From Chloroflexota bacterium (GTDB lineage: Bacteria > Chloroflexota > Anaerolineae > CG2-30-64-16), in contig JAKPQT010000206.1 in NCBI GenBank assembly GCA_029555885.1, positions 1-11,453 of the forward strand: a stretch of 11,453 bases of DNA. The letters run 5' to 3'. The notes under the pieces are model-generated. The model saw nothing but the letters and a program-made list of their open reading frames with translations. It was not told where the DNA came from and searched no databases. The number at the start of each line of letters is the position of its first letter. The stretch's first letter is position 1. A program made the position numbers and the translations under genes. This document shows positions 6,370-11,453 of this stretch, one piece after another.

Positions 6370-6774
6370 ATGTCAATTCCGCGCAATTGGCGGACCCGCC
6401 AACAGCGTTACAGCCTGAAGGCCGAAATCTGCAATACGTGCCACAAGCACATCTTCCCCCCGCGCGATGTCTGCCCGCACTGCGCGGCTGAAAAGCAGAG
6501 CTGGACCAACCTGAGCGGGCAGGGCGAAGTGTACTCGTTCACGACCATGTACAATGCGCCCGCGGGCTTCGAAGAATTCGCACCTTACACGATGGCGCTC
6601 GTGAAGCTGAGCGAAGGCCCGATGGTCACTGCGCAACTGACCGATGTGGATGTCGAGGAAGTCAGGATCGGCATGCCCGTCGAGATGGTGACGCGCAAGC
6701 TGACCCAGGAAGGCGACGAGGGGCAGATCGTGTACGGCTACAAATTCCGTCCGCTGCTGCGCGAGGCGGCCTGA
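6370..6774 (+). CDS. DUF35 zinc-ribbon/OB-fold protein, scaffold of the thiolase-HMG-CoA synthase complex
   Basis: This small soluble protein of 134 residues has the two-part DUF35 layout. An N-terminal rubredoxin-like zinc ribbon is formed by Cys21-x2-Cys24 and Cys35-x2-Cys38 (CNTC and CPHC). An OB-fold follows from about residue 45 (GQGEVYSFTTMY, APYTMALVKL, IGMPVEMVTRKL) to the end. In archaea the equivalent protein bridges acetoacetyl-CoA thiolase and HMG-CoA synthase and helps form the shared CoA-binding site. Its position right after those two genes strongly supports the same role here. The start is ATG 6370, preceded by GGAGGA (6356-6361) at good spacing. An upstream in-frame ATG at 6292 lies within the promoter and lacks a ribosome site. 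The gene ends about 30 bp before a strong terminator that closes the cluster. Confidence 0.92.
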   Translation: MSIPRNWRTRQQRYSLKAEICNTCHKHIFPPRDVCPHCAAEKQSWTNLSGQGEVYSFTTMYNAPAGFEEFAPYTMALVKLSEGPMVTAQLTDVDVEEVRIGMPVEMVTRKLTQEGDEGQIVYGYKFRPLLREAA

Positions 6775-6802
6775 ACCTGCTCACCGGACTGACCTGATAA
6801 TG

Positions 6803-6830
6803 AGGCAGAGCGTCAGATGCTCTGCCTTTT
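6803..6830 (+). terminator. Rho-independent terminator closing the mevalonate cluster
   Basis: A 9-bp perfect stem, AGGCAGAGC (6803-6811) with GCTCTGCCT (6819-6827), encloses a 7-nt loop and is followed by a short T-run (TTTT 6827-6830). It lies 28 bp after the DUF35 stop. Confidence 0.85.
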
Positions 6831-6850
6831 GATTTAACCCCTTCCGGGTA

Positions 6851-6879
6851 TTGCGCGTGACCGGCTTTTCGTGTATGAT
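6851..6879 (+). promoter_or_regulatory. Promoter of the M23 peptidase gene, probably giving a leaderless mRNA
   Basis: TTGCGC (6851-6856) and TATGAT (6874-6879) are exactly 17 bp apart. The ATG at 6888 lies only 8 bp after the -10, where transcription should begin, and there is no Shine-Dalgarno sequence in front of it. The mRNA would therefore start at or within a base or two of the start codon. Confidence 0.5.
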
Positions 6880-6887
6880 GCGCGTGT

Positions 6888-7913
6888 ATGAACGCCCCCT
6901 CACGACTGCTCATACAGTTCTGCCTGGCCGCGCTCCTGTTCCTGGTGTCCGCCGACACGGGCTGGGCAGCGCCGCCGACGCCTGTCATCACGACGCCGAC
7001 CCCCGAGCCGACCGCCACCCCGCGTCCCTTGACTTTCCAGGAGGCTATGCTGACGCCGGAGGCTGACCGCCAGCAGCATTTCATCCTCCTGCCGTTCGTG
7101 GTCGGCGGTGCAGCCGGTCCGGCCCGGGACCCCGATGCGCCCGCAGACGCCTTCAACTATACCGTGCAGCCCGGCGACACGCTCTGGTCGCTGGCCCTGG
7201 ATTTCGGCCGCGACCTGGACACCATGTCCTGCGCGACGACGCCCACTGGCTCCGACGCCGAGACTCTCACGCCGGGGCAGACCATCGTCGTCCCTGCACT
7301 CAACGACCTGTGCTACACGGTGACCCCCAGCGACACGCTGGCCGGCATTGCTGCGCGCCACGGCCTGACCGTAGACGACATTGTCCGCGTGCCGTGGAAT
7401 GGGTTCGCCGCCCCGCCGTACCGCGTGGTCGCGCGGCAGCGCGTGCTGCTGCCCGGCGCACGCCCCAGCGGCGAGTTCCGCCCGGAGCCGCGCACGGTCA
7501 GCATCCCGGGCGACGCGTTCGCAGGGACGGATTACGAGGATTGGCCCTACGGCGACGGCCACTTCATCTGGCCGGTCAAGGGCTGGATTTCGCAGGGCGC
7601 GCGGATAGGCCACGTCGCAATCGACATTGCAGTACCGAGCGGGACGCCGGTCAAGGCAGCAGACCGCGGCACGGTGGTCTATGCGGGCTGGAACCCGACG
7701 GGTTACGGCTTCCGCGTGGTCATCGATCACGGCATCGACTACGTGACGCTGTATGCGCACCTCAGCGACATCTACGTCGAGCAGGGGCAGGTCGTGGCGA
7801 AGGGCCAGGTCATCGGCGCAAGCGGCGCGAACGGCAACGTCACCGGCCCGCACCTGCACTTCGAGCTGCGCGACTTCGGCCGGCTGGTCAACCCGCTGCC
7901 GCTGTTACATTAA
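6888..7913 (+). CDS. Secreted LysM-domain M23 metallopeptidase (cell-wall endopeptidase)
   Basis: The protein has 341 residues. A signal peptide at about 1-28 (hydrophobic FCLAALLFLV, cleavage near GWAA) is followed by a Pro/Thr-rich linker (29-47). LysM repeat 1 is at about 90-136 (NYTVQPGDTLWSLA ... TLTPGQTIVVP) and LysM repeat 2 at about 142-189 (CYTVTPSDTLAGIAARHGL ... QRVLLPG). A C-terminal M23 (LytM-type) domain spans about 225-341. Its zinc and catalytic residues are complete: His242 and Asp246 in GHVAIDIA, His291 in LYAHLS, and His322/His324 in PHLHFE. This predicts an exported peptidoglycan-binding endopeptidase that cuts peptide cross-links. The two cysteines of the mature region (115 and 142) flank the end of LysM 1 and could form a disulfide. 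The gene stands alone between a terminator and a toxin-antitoxin locus. ATG 6888 is the only sensible start before the signal peptide and appears to be leaderless. Confidence 0.92.
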   Translation: MNAPSRLLIQFCLAALLFLVSADTGWAAPPTPVITTPTPEPTATPRPLTFQEAMLTPEADRQQHFILLPFVVGGAAGPARDPDAPADAFNYTVQPGDTLWSLALDFGRDLDTMSCATTPTGSDAETLTPGQTIVVPALNDLCYTVTPSDTLAGIAARHGLTVDDIVRVPWNGFAAPPYRVVARQRVLLPGARPSGEFRPEPRTVSIPGDAFAGTDYEDWPYGDGHFIWPVKGWISQGARIGHVAIDIAVPSGTPVKAADRGTVVYAGWNPTGYGFRVVIDHGIDYVTLYAHLSDIYVEQGQVVAKGQVIGASGANGNVTGPHLHFELRDFGRLVNPLPLLH

Positions 7914-8058
7914 GAACCTCTCCAAAGTACCAATTATCCCCTTACGGAAGATGGAGGCGGGTTTTAGCCGGTTCGGCGCTGTCTGCCCACAGCCGGCCTG
8001 ACCGACTGAAGTCTCGACTCCGGCTATATTTGAATGCCTGGCAAGCAGACATACCGCC

Positions 8059-8087
8059 TTGACCTTCACGCAATTACGTGATACACT
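8059..8087 (+). promoter_or_regulatory. Promoter of the toxin-antitoxin operon
   Basis: TTGACC (8059-8064) and TACACT (8082-8087) are 17 bp apart, and the -10 is extended by TG at 8079-8080. The antitoxin ATG lies 19 bp downstream, after GAGGTGG. Confidence 0.65.
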
Positions 8088-8098
8088 CTTTTGCGTGA
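8066..8098 (+). promoter_or_regulatory. Candidate autoregulatory operator of the toxin-antitoxin operon
   Basis: The palindrome TCACG-6-CGTGA (8066-8081) fills the promoter spacer. A third half-site, TGCGTGA (8092-8098), follows the -10 and exactly mirrors TCACGCA (8066-8072). Ribbon-helix-helix antitoxins usually bind such repeated half-sites and repress their own promoter. Confidence 0.5.
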
Positions 8099-8105
8099 GG
8101 TGGCC

Positions 8106-8348
8106 ATGCAAACACAGAACGTGACCCTGTCTATTCCCAAGTCCATACTGCTGAAAGCCAAACGACTAGCCCTGGAACGCGGCACGTCCCTTTCGGGGCT
8201 GCTGACTCAAACATTGCAGGAGATCGTGGAATCCGAGGATGCCTATGAGCGGGCCCGGACCCGTCATGGGGCCATCCTTGACCACCCCGTGAAATTGGGG
8301 ACGGAAGGAAAGGCAACCTGGACGCGAGAGGAACTGCATGAACGCTGA
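8106..8348 (+). CDS. Ribbon-helix-helix (CopG/VapB-like) antitoxin
   Basis: This 80-residue protein has an N-terminal ribbon-helix-helix DNA-binding fold. The strand NVTLSIP (5-11) is followed by a helix (about 12-25, ILLKAKRLALERG) and a second helix after TSLS (28-43). The charged C-terminal part (about 44-80) should wrap the toxin. ATG 8106 follows GAGGTGG (8096-8102), and the reading frame also extends upstream without a better start. The gene overlaps the toxin start by 11 bp, the normal coupling in type II toxin-antitoxin operons. As antitoxin it should neutralise the PIN-domain ribonuclease and, alone or in complex, repress the operon through the repeated half-sites in its promoter. 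Confidence 0.85.
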   Translation: MQTQNVTLSIPKSILLKAKRLALERGTSLSGLLTQTLQEIVESEDAYERARTRHGAILDHPVKLGTEGKATWTREELHER

Positions 8349-8778
8349 GCCTCGTCGCCAGTTTGTTGACACCAACATCCTGGTCTATGCCCACGATGGC
8401 TCCGGCGGCCGGAAGTATGATATCGCGGCAGATTTGCTACGGCGCTTGTGGGCCGACCGGCAAGGCTGCTTGAGCACACAGGTGCTCCAGGAATTCTATG
8501 TGACCATCACCCGCAAAGTGCCGCATCCTCTCGCGTCGCCAGCGGCAAGCGACATCATCGCTCAATTGGCCGTGTGGCACGTACATCGGCCGGACACACA
8601 AGACATCTTGAGCGCCATCAGCCTGCAAGCGCGTTACGGAATTGCCTTCTGGGATGCGATGATTATCCAGAGCGCATCGAGGCTCGGTTGTGAAGTCGTT
8701 TGGTCCGAAGATTTGAGCGAAGGCCAGCACTACGGGGATGTATTAGTGCGCAACCCATTCAGCTTGCTCATCGAATGA
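8338..8778 (+). CDS. vapC: PIN-domain toxin ribonuclease (VapC family)
   Basis: The 146-residue PIN-domain protein shows the acidic quartet expected of VapC-type RNases: Asp11 in FVDTNILVY, Glu52 in VLQEFYV, Asp106 in AFWDAMII and Asp125 in WSEDLSEG. These bind Mg2+/Mn2+ for cleavage of RNA, in known VapCs often tRNA or rRNA, but the target here cannot be read. The start ATG at 8338 lies within the antitoxin gene, with GAGAGGAA about 6 nt upstream, so translation depends on antitoxin translation. The LSTQVLQEFY and YGIAFWDAMI context is characteristic of the family. All key residues are intact, so the toxin is probably active. The pair may be a recent mobile insertion between housekeeping genes, but no flanking repeats are seen. 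Confidence 0.92.
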   Translation: MNAEPRRQFVDTNILVYAHDGSGGRKYDIAADLLRRLWADRQGCLSTQVLQEFYVTITRKVPHPLASPAASDIIAQLAVWHVHRPDTQDILSAISLQARYGIAFWDAMIIQSASRLGCEVVWSEDLSEGQHYGDVLVRNPFSLLIE

Positions 8779-8912
8779 TGAGTGTGCGCAGATTGGTCTG
8801 CCGTTCAAGGCGGCTTTCCGGCATAGTACGATGACCCTGGCTGCTGGCGGACGACACCGTATCTACCGGTAGCCAAGCCATGCCAGTAAGGGATCGGAGT
8901 GCCAGTCTGAGT

Positions 8913-9749
8913 CTACTCAACCGGCTCCCAGCGCCAGCTGTCGTCTGCGGCGACGATACGTCCTACGCCCATCGGCGGCAGGTGCGGCGCAAAGACCAGC
9001 ATCCCCTCGTCTGCCGCGCGGGCGAACAGCGCACGCCGCGTGGCGACGGTCTGCGCTGCCGCAAAGTCGAAGTCGGTGTGCCACTCCGGGTGCTCGACGT
9101 GGATCGGGTGGTGGACGACATCCCCGATGCACAGCAGTTGCTCGCCCTCCGATGCCAGCAGCAGTGCCAGATGGCCGGCGGTGTGACCCGGCGCAGCAAT
9201 CGCCCGGATGCCCGGCACAATCTCTGTCCCCTCGTCCGCGAGCGATAGCCGGCCCGCCACTGCCAGCAGGTTATCGCGGCTGCGCTCGCCGCCGACATCC
9301 TGGAGCGCCTGCCGGTTCGCCTCCGCAGTGGCCCAATCCCACTCGGTGCGTCCCACCACGAAGCGCGCATGAGGGAACGCCAGGCTCCCGTCAGCCCGGG
9401 TGTTGCCCCATACATGATCCCAGTGCCAGTGCGTCAGGATCACTGTGTCGATGTTCTCCGGTGCAATGCCCTCGGCCTGCAGCCGCGCGTGCAGCCGGCC
9501 GAGCGCCGGATCGTCGCTCGGCCCTGCGCCGGTATCGACCAGGATGAGCTGCGTGCCGGTGTCCACGAGCAGGCAGACCAACGCCAGCGTTACCTGTCCC
9601 GTCACCCCATGTCTCCGGCATTCGTGCTCTCGTTCGTCCGCCGGTGCGTTGGCAAAGAAGGACGCAACCTCCCCGCCGAGCCCGACGCTATCCTGCAGCG
9701 AAATGCAGTTCAGTGCACCGACTGTAAAGTGGAAGTTTTCGTTATCCAT
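8913..9749 (-). CDS. Metallo-beta-lactamase-fold hydrolase
   Basis: This 278-residue protein has the MBL fold with a full di-zinc ligand set: His107, His109, Asp111 and His112 in THWHWDHVWGN, His189 in APGHTAGH, Asp210 in CIGDVVHH and His256 in FAPHLPP. The N-terminal ASFFANAP motif and the C-terminal GDVVHHP ... VFAPHLPPMGVGRI pattern place it among the broad lactonase/glyoxalase-like group of MBL hydrolases rather than true beta-lactamases. There is no export signal, so it is cytoplasmic. The substrate cannot be deduced, and lactone or thioester hydrolysis is plausible. The start ATG is at 9749-9747, preceded on its strand by AAGGA. It is transcribed divergently from the sphingomyelinase-like gene and converges on the vapC gene. 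Confidence 0.88.
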   Translation of the reverse strand: MDNENFHFTVGALNCISLQDSVGLGGEVASFFANAPADEREHECRRHGVTGQVTLALVCLLVDTGTQLILVDTGAGPSDDPALGRLHARLQAEGIAPENIDTVILTHWHWDHVWGNTRADGSLAFPHARFVVGRTEWDWATAEANRQALQDVGGERSRDNLLAVAGRLSLADEGTEIVPGIRAIAAPGHTAGHLALLLASEGEQLLCIGDVVHHPIHVEHPEWHTDFDFAAAQTVATRRALFARAADEGMLVFAPHLPPMGVGRIVAADDSWRWEPVE

Positions 9750-9821
9750 ATCTGATTGTTCCTTGCGCAGCTTTCGGATATGGCGATACCGCTACATTGT
9801 TCCAGGTGAAGTGACACGGTG

Positions 9822-9830
9822 AGTATATCA
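9822..9830 (-). promoter_or_regulatory. Extended -10 promoter of the MBL-fold hydrolase gene
   Basis: On the minus strand TGATATACT (9830 down to 9822) is an extended -10 element, with no good -35 at 16-18 bp. Just downstream, TCACC occurs twice, 8 bp apart (minus strand, 9820-9816 and 9809-9805 by approximate placement), a possible operator. The leader would be about 65 nt. Confidence 0.35.
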
Positions 9831-9904
9831 CAGGTAGCAGTAGTGAGTCCCTGGACGCATCCCGAGGGCAATTGACACTGCCATCGCAGCAGATTCGCTC
9901 CGGC

Positions 9905-9933
9905 GTGCCATTTTCCAGCAGTTATTGTATAAT
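9905..9933 (+). promoter_or_regulatory. Promoter of the sphingomyelinase-like gene
   Basis: A consensus -10 TATAAT (9928-9933) is preceded at 17 bp by GTGCCA (9905-9910), a 4/6 match to TTGACA. The transcript should start near 9940, giving a leader of about 48 nt with a strong GAGGAGGG at 9978-9985. Confidence 0.5.
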
Positions 9934-9987
9934 GAAGGGCCTGACACACAAGATGTGATCCCATGTTGGCCTGAATTGAGGAGGGCG

Positions 9988-11124
9988 ATGCAAATACGCG
10001 TCTTGTCATTGAACACCTGGGGTGTTCCTGTTATCTCACGCGACCGGGCGGCGCGGATGCGCGCGATCGGCCGCGCACTGGGGAAAATCGACGCCGATGT
10101 GGTCGGGCTGCAGGAGGTTTTCTACGCCAAAGATCGCCGGCTGCTGGTCGAAGCCGCATGGCAGGCCGGCCTGGTCTACAGCCACTATTTCCACTCGGGC
10201 GTGATGGGCAGCGGGCTGCTGACCCTGTCGCGCTATCCGATTGTGGAAACCGACTTCCTGCGGTTCAAGCTCAACGGTCGACCTCAAGACCTCGTGCGCG
10301 TAGATTACTACGCCGGTAAAGGTGTCGGCCGCGTGCGCGTGAGGACCCCGGGCGGCTCTCTGGACGTCTATAACGTGCACCTCATTGCACCTTACCTCGA
10401 ATGGGGACCGGACCGGTTTGCCGCTCACCGGGTCGCTCAGGCTCTCGAAGTGGGCCGCTATATATCCAAGGAGTCGGAGGCGACCCCCGCGGTCCTGGTC
10501 GGCGACCTCAACTGCTACCCCGACGACGCGACGTATCGGGCGCTGCTGGCTGCGGGGGGCCTGTCCGAAGCAGGCGGTGACGCAGATCCCCTGGCTGCGC
10601 AGTTTGACCCTTCAGAGCGCAACGGTTATGCCACGATCCATCCGCCGCACCTCTACGACTATATCCTATTGCGTTCGGGTCCGAAGCAACACCTGACAGC
10701 CCTGTGCACGCGCTTCGTCATGGGCGGCGTGCCAGAGCCGAATCCCGACGGCCTGAAAGGCTACTCCGATCATTACGGCATCCTGGCGGAGTTCGAGCTG
10801 GCGCGTGCGGCTCAACCCTTGCGAGTCGGGCTCACACCCCGCGTGCCGCTGCGAACCCTGGTGGAAACGCCGTTTCATCACGGCATCCATGGCTATCGGA
10901 AGCACAGGCGCAAGGCCAGGCTCGTCGCCGCGGCAGCAAGCCTGGGTTCTGCTGCACTGGTAGGTGGCGGGCAGGCAATCCATCTGGGACCGGGTGGGAC
11001 GCTGCTCATCGCTCTATTGTTGGCCGGCCTCCTCGTTACCGGCGGCCTGAATCTTTCCACGGCCGCGCGGCTCACGTCAGAGGCGCGCACGCTGACCGAT
11101 ATGCTGGCTGAAGAACGAATCTAA
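9988..11124 (+). CDS. Neutral sphingomyelinase 1 (SMPD2)-like phosphodiesterase with C-terminal membrane anchor
   Basis: The 378-residue protein has an N-terminal endonuclease/exonuclease/phosphatase domain (about 1-270). Catalytic Mg2+-enzyme residues are visible: Asn9 in SLNTWG, Glu43 in GLQEVF, His131 in NVHLIAPY, Asp173 and Asn175 in VGDLNCYP, Asp224 in LYDYILL, and Asp261/His262 in SDHYG. Segments such as HSGVMGSGL, FKLNGRP, YYAGKGVG and AAHRVAQALEVGRYI closely resemble animal neutral sphingomyelinase 1 rather than DNA-repair members of the fold. Like SMPD2, it ends with two predicted membrane helices (about 312-331 and 337-354) after a basic YRKHRRKAR stretch, which implies a cytoplasmic catalytic domain held at the membrane. 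It probably cleaves a phospholipid headgroup. The true substrate is unknown, since sphingomyelin is not expected in most bacteria. ATG 9988 follows GAGGAGGG, and the longer in-frame start at 9925 lies in the promoter. Confidence 0.85.
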   Translation: MQIRVLSLNTWGVPVISRDRAARMRAIGRALGKIDADVVGLQEVFYAKDRRLLVEAAWQAGLVYSHYFHSGVMGSGLLTLSRYPIVETDFLRFKLNGRPQDLVRVDYYAGKGVGRVRVRTPGGSLDVYNVHLIAPYLEWGPDRFAAHRVAQALEVGRYISKESEATPAVLVGDLNCYPDDATYRALLAAGGLSEAGGDADPLAAQFDPSERNGYATIHPPHLYDYILLRSGPKQHLTALCTRFVMGGVPEPNPDGLKGYSDHYGILAEFELARAAQPLRVGLTPRVPLRTLVETPFHHGIHGYRKHRRKARLVAAAASLGSAALVGGGQAIHLGPGGTLLIALLLAGLLVTGGLNLSTAARLTSEARTLTDMLAEERI

Positions 11125-11129
11125 TGCCG

Positions 11130-11152
11130 GGGGCGGCCACAAGAGTCGCCCC
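11130..11152. repeat. Intergenic palindromic repeat / possible bidirectional terminator
   Basis: GGGGCGGC (11130-11137) pairs with GTCGCCCC (11145-11152) over 8 bp with one G-U, around the loop CACAAGA. It fills the 27-bp gap between two convergent genes and reaches into the stop codon of the right-hand one. The form 'GGGGCGACY-CTTGTGG-YCGCCC' on the minus strand is one I recognise from memory as a recurrent dispersed intergenic palindrome in Chloroflexota and other genomes. No T-run follows, so terminator function is only possible. Confidence 0.5.
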
Positions 11153-11453
11153 TATAACACCGCTTCCTCCGCCATCGCCAGCACGTTCTCCGGCGGGACG
11201 TTGGGCAGCAGCGCCTCGTGGCTCGGGCTCACGATCAGCGACGGCCCCAGCAGCGCCTTCACCCGGCGCACGTCCGCGCGGATGTCGTCCGGCGTGCCGT
11301 TGACGAGCAGGTCCTGCGTGTCGATGCCTCCCAGGAACGCAATCCGTCCCTTATAGTCCCGCGCCAGCGTCTCCGCGTCCATGTTGCGCGCCCGCGCCTG
11401 CAGCGGGTGCAGGCAATCCACGCCCGCATCGATCAGCCGGTCGATGACCCGGA
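11152..11453 (-). CDS. Uroporphyrinogen decarboxylase-family protein, C-terminal part (runs off window)
   Basis: About 99 C-terminal residues are visible on the minus strand, and the frame continues open to the window edge (RVIDRLIDAG before the VDCLHPLQ motif). The order VDCLHPLQARARNM, IAFLGGIDTQDLLVNGTPDDI, LIVSPSHEALLPNVPPENVLAM matches the C-terminal third of the URO-D superfamily TIM barrel. The 'GGIDTQ' strand and the 'aPSH.i.pdvPpeNi.am' ending are family hallmarks. Many such proteins outside haem biosynthesis are corrinoid-linked methyltransferases (MtaA/CmuA-like), which is the more likely group for this divergent form, but the missing N-terminus prevents a decision. It converges with the sphingomyelinase-like gene. 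A start codon is not in the window. Confidence 0.85.
   Translation of the reverse strand, partial: RVIDRLIDAGVDCLHPLQARARNMDAETLARDYKGRIAFLGGIDTQDLLVNGTPDDIRADVRRVKALLGPSLIVSPSHEALLPNVPPENVLAMAEEAVL

Noticed and set aside
5021..6376. 451-residue open frame on the minus strand opposite thiolase
   Set aside because: It is fully antisense to an enzyme with intact catalytic motifs. It has low-complexity Arg/Ala/His composition and arises from GC-rich codon bias.
6900..7859. 319-residue minus-strand frame opposite the M23 peptidase
   Set aside because: It is antisense to a gene with a signal peptide and a complete metallopeptidase site. No motif is seen.
7960..8005. GC-rich hairpin (GCTGT-CTGCCC-ACAGC) after the M23 gene
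   Set aside because: The stem is only 5 bp with no T-run. The rest of the 7914-8058 gap shows no gene or other clear signal.
8800..8817. Possible terminator after vapC (GCCG-TTCAAGG-CGGC-TTT)
   Set aside because: The stem is only 4 bp and the T-run only 3, too weak to call.
8779..8912. Gap between vapC and the MBL gene examined for small genes or att sites
   Set aside because: No supported ORF, direct repeat or tRNA end was found. It appears to be plain convergent-gene spacer.
9872..9877. TTGACA box between the MBL and sphingomyelinase-like genes
   Set aside because: No -10-like sequence lies at 16-18 bp on its strand, and the TATAAT at 9928 is too far away.
1..11453. CRISPR arrays, tRNA/rRNA genes, insertion sequences
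   Set aside because: No spaced repeat array, cloverleaf, rRNA-like stretch, transposase or terminal inverted repeats were seen on either strand.

Overview
The window (about 11.4 kb, GC-rich) reads like a chromosomal segment of a Chloroflexota bacterium, probably Anaerolineae-like. This is inferred from three things: an upper mevalonate pathway of archaeal type in a bacterial setting, a LysM/M23 envelope peptidase behind a Pro/Thr-rich linker, and divergent complex I-like membrane subunits. No rRNA, tRNA or marker protein is present to confirm the taxonomy.

Layout. (1) Positions 1-2446, + strand: the end of an operon of complex I/Mrp/hydrogenase-4-like membrane subunits. It holds a C-terminal NuoL/M-like piece preceded by an in-frame TAG, a HyfE/NuoK-like small subunit and a NuoN-like subunit, joined by start/stop overlaps. 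(2) Positions 2447-6830, + strand: an upper mevalonate cluster made of class II HMG-CoA reductase, archaeal-type HMG-CoA synthase, archaeal/SCP-x-type acetoacetyl-CoA thiolase and a DUF35 zinc-ribbon/OB-fold protein, closed by a strong intrinsic terminator. Thiolase and synthase make HMG-CoA from acetyl-CoA, DUF35 is the expected scaffold of that complex, and the reductase makes mevalonate. (3) Positions 6851-7913: a secreted LysM-LysM-M23 peptidase whose promoter geometry suggests a leaderless mRNA. (4) Positions 8059-8778: a VapBC-type toxin-antitoxin pair with an operator built from three half-sites. (5) Positions 8913-9749, - strand: a metallo-beta-lactamase-fold hydrolase, divergent from (6) positions 9988-11124, + strand: an endonuclease/exonuclease/phosphatase-fold protein closely resembling animal neutral sphingomyelinase 1 (SMPD2), including a C-terminal two-helix membrane anchor. 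(7) Positions 11152-11453, - strand: the C-terminal end of a uroporphyrinogen decarboxylase-family protein, running off the right edge. A short palindromic repeat separates (6) and (7).

The least expected signals are non-coding or architectural. An 18-bp motif (CTGATAGGTTTTGACAGG) occurs exactly twice, plus one close variant, at the boundaries of the mevalonate genes, and two of these sites sit at the same distance from a -10 box. This suggests a dedicated mevalonate regulon operator. The NuoN-like subunit appears to have lost the ionisable residues used for proton pumping. The SMPD2-like enzyme is notable in a bacterium. No gap between genes exceeds 300 bp.
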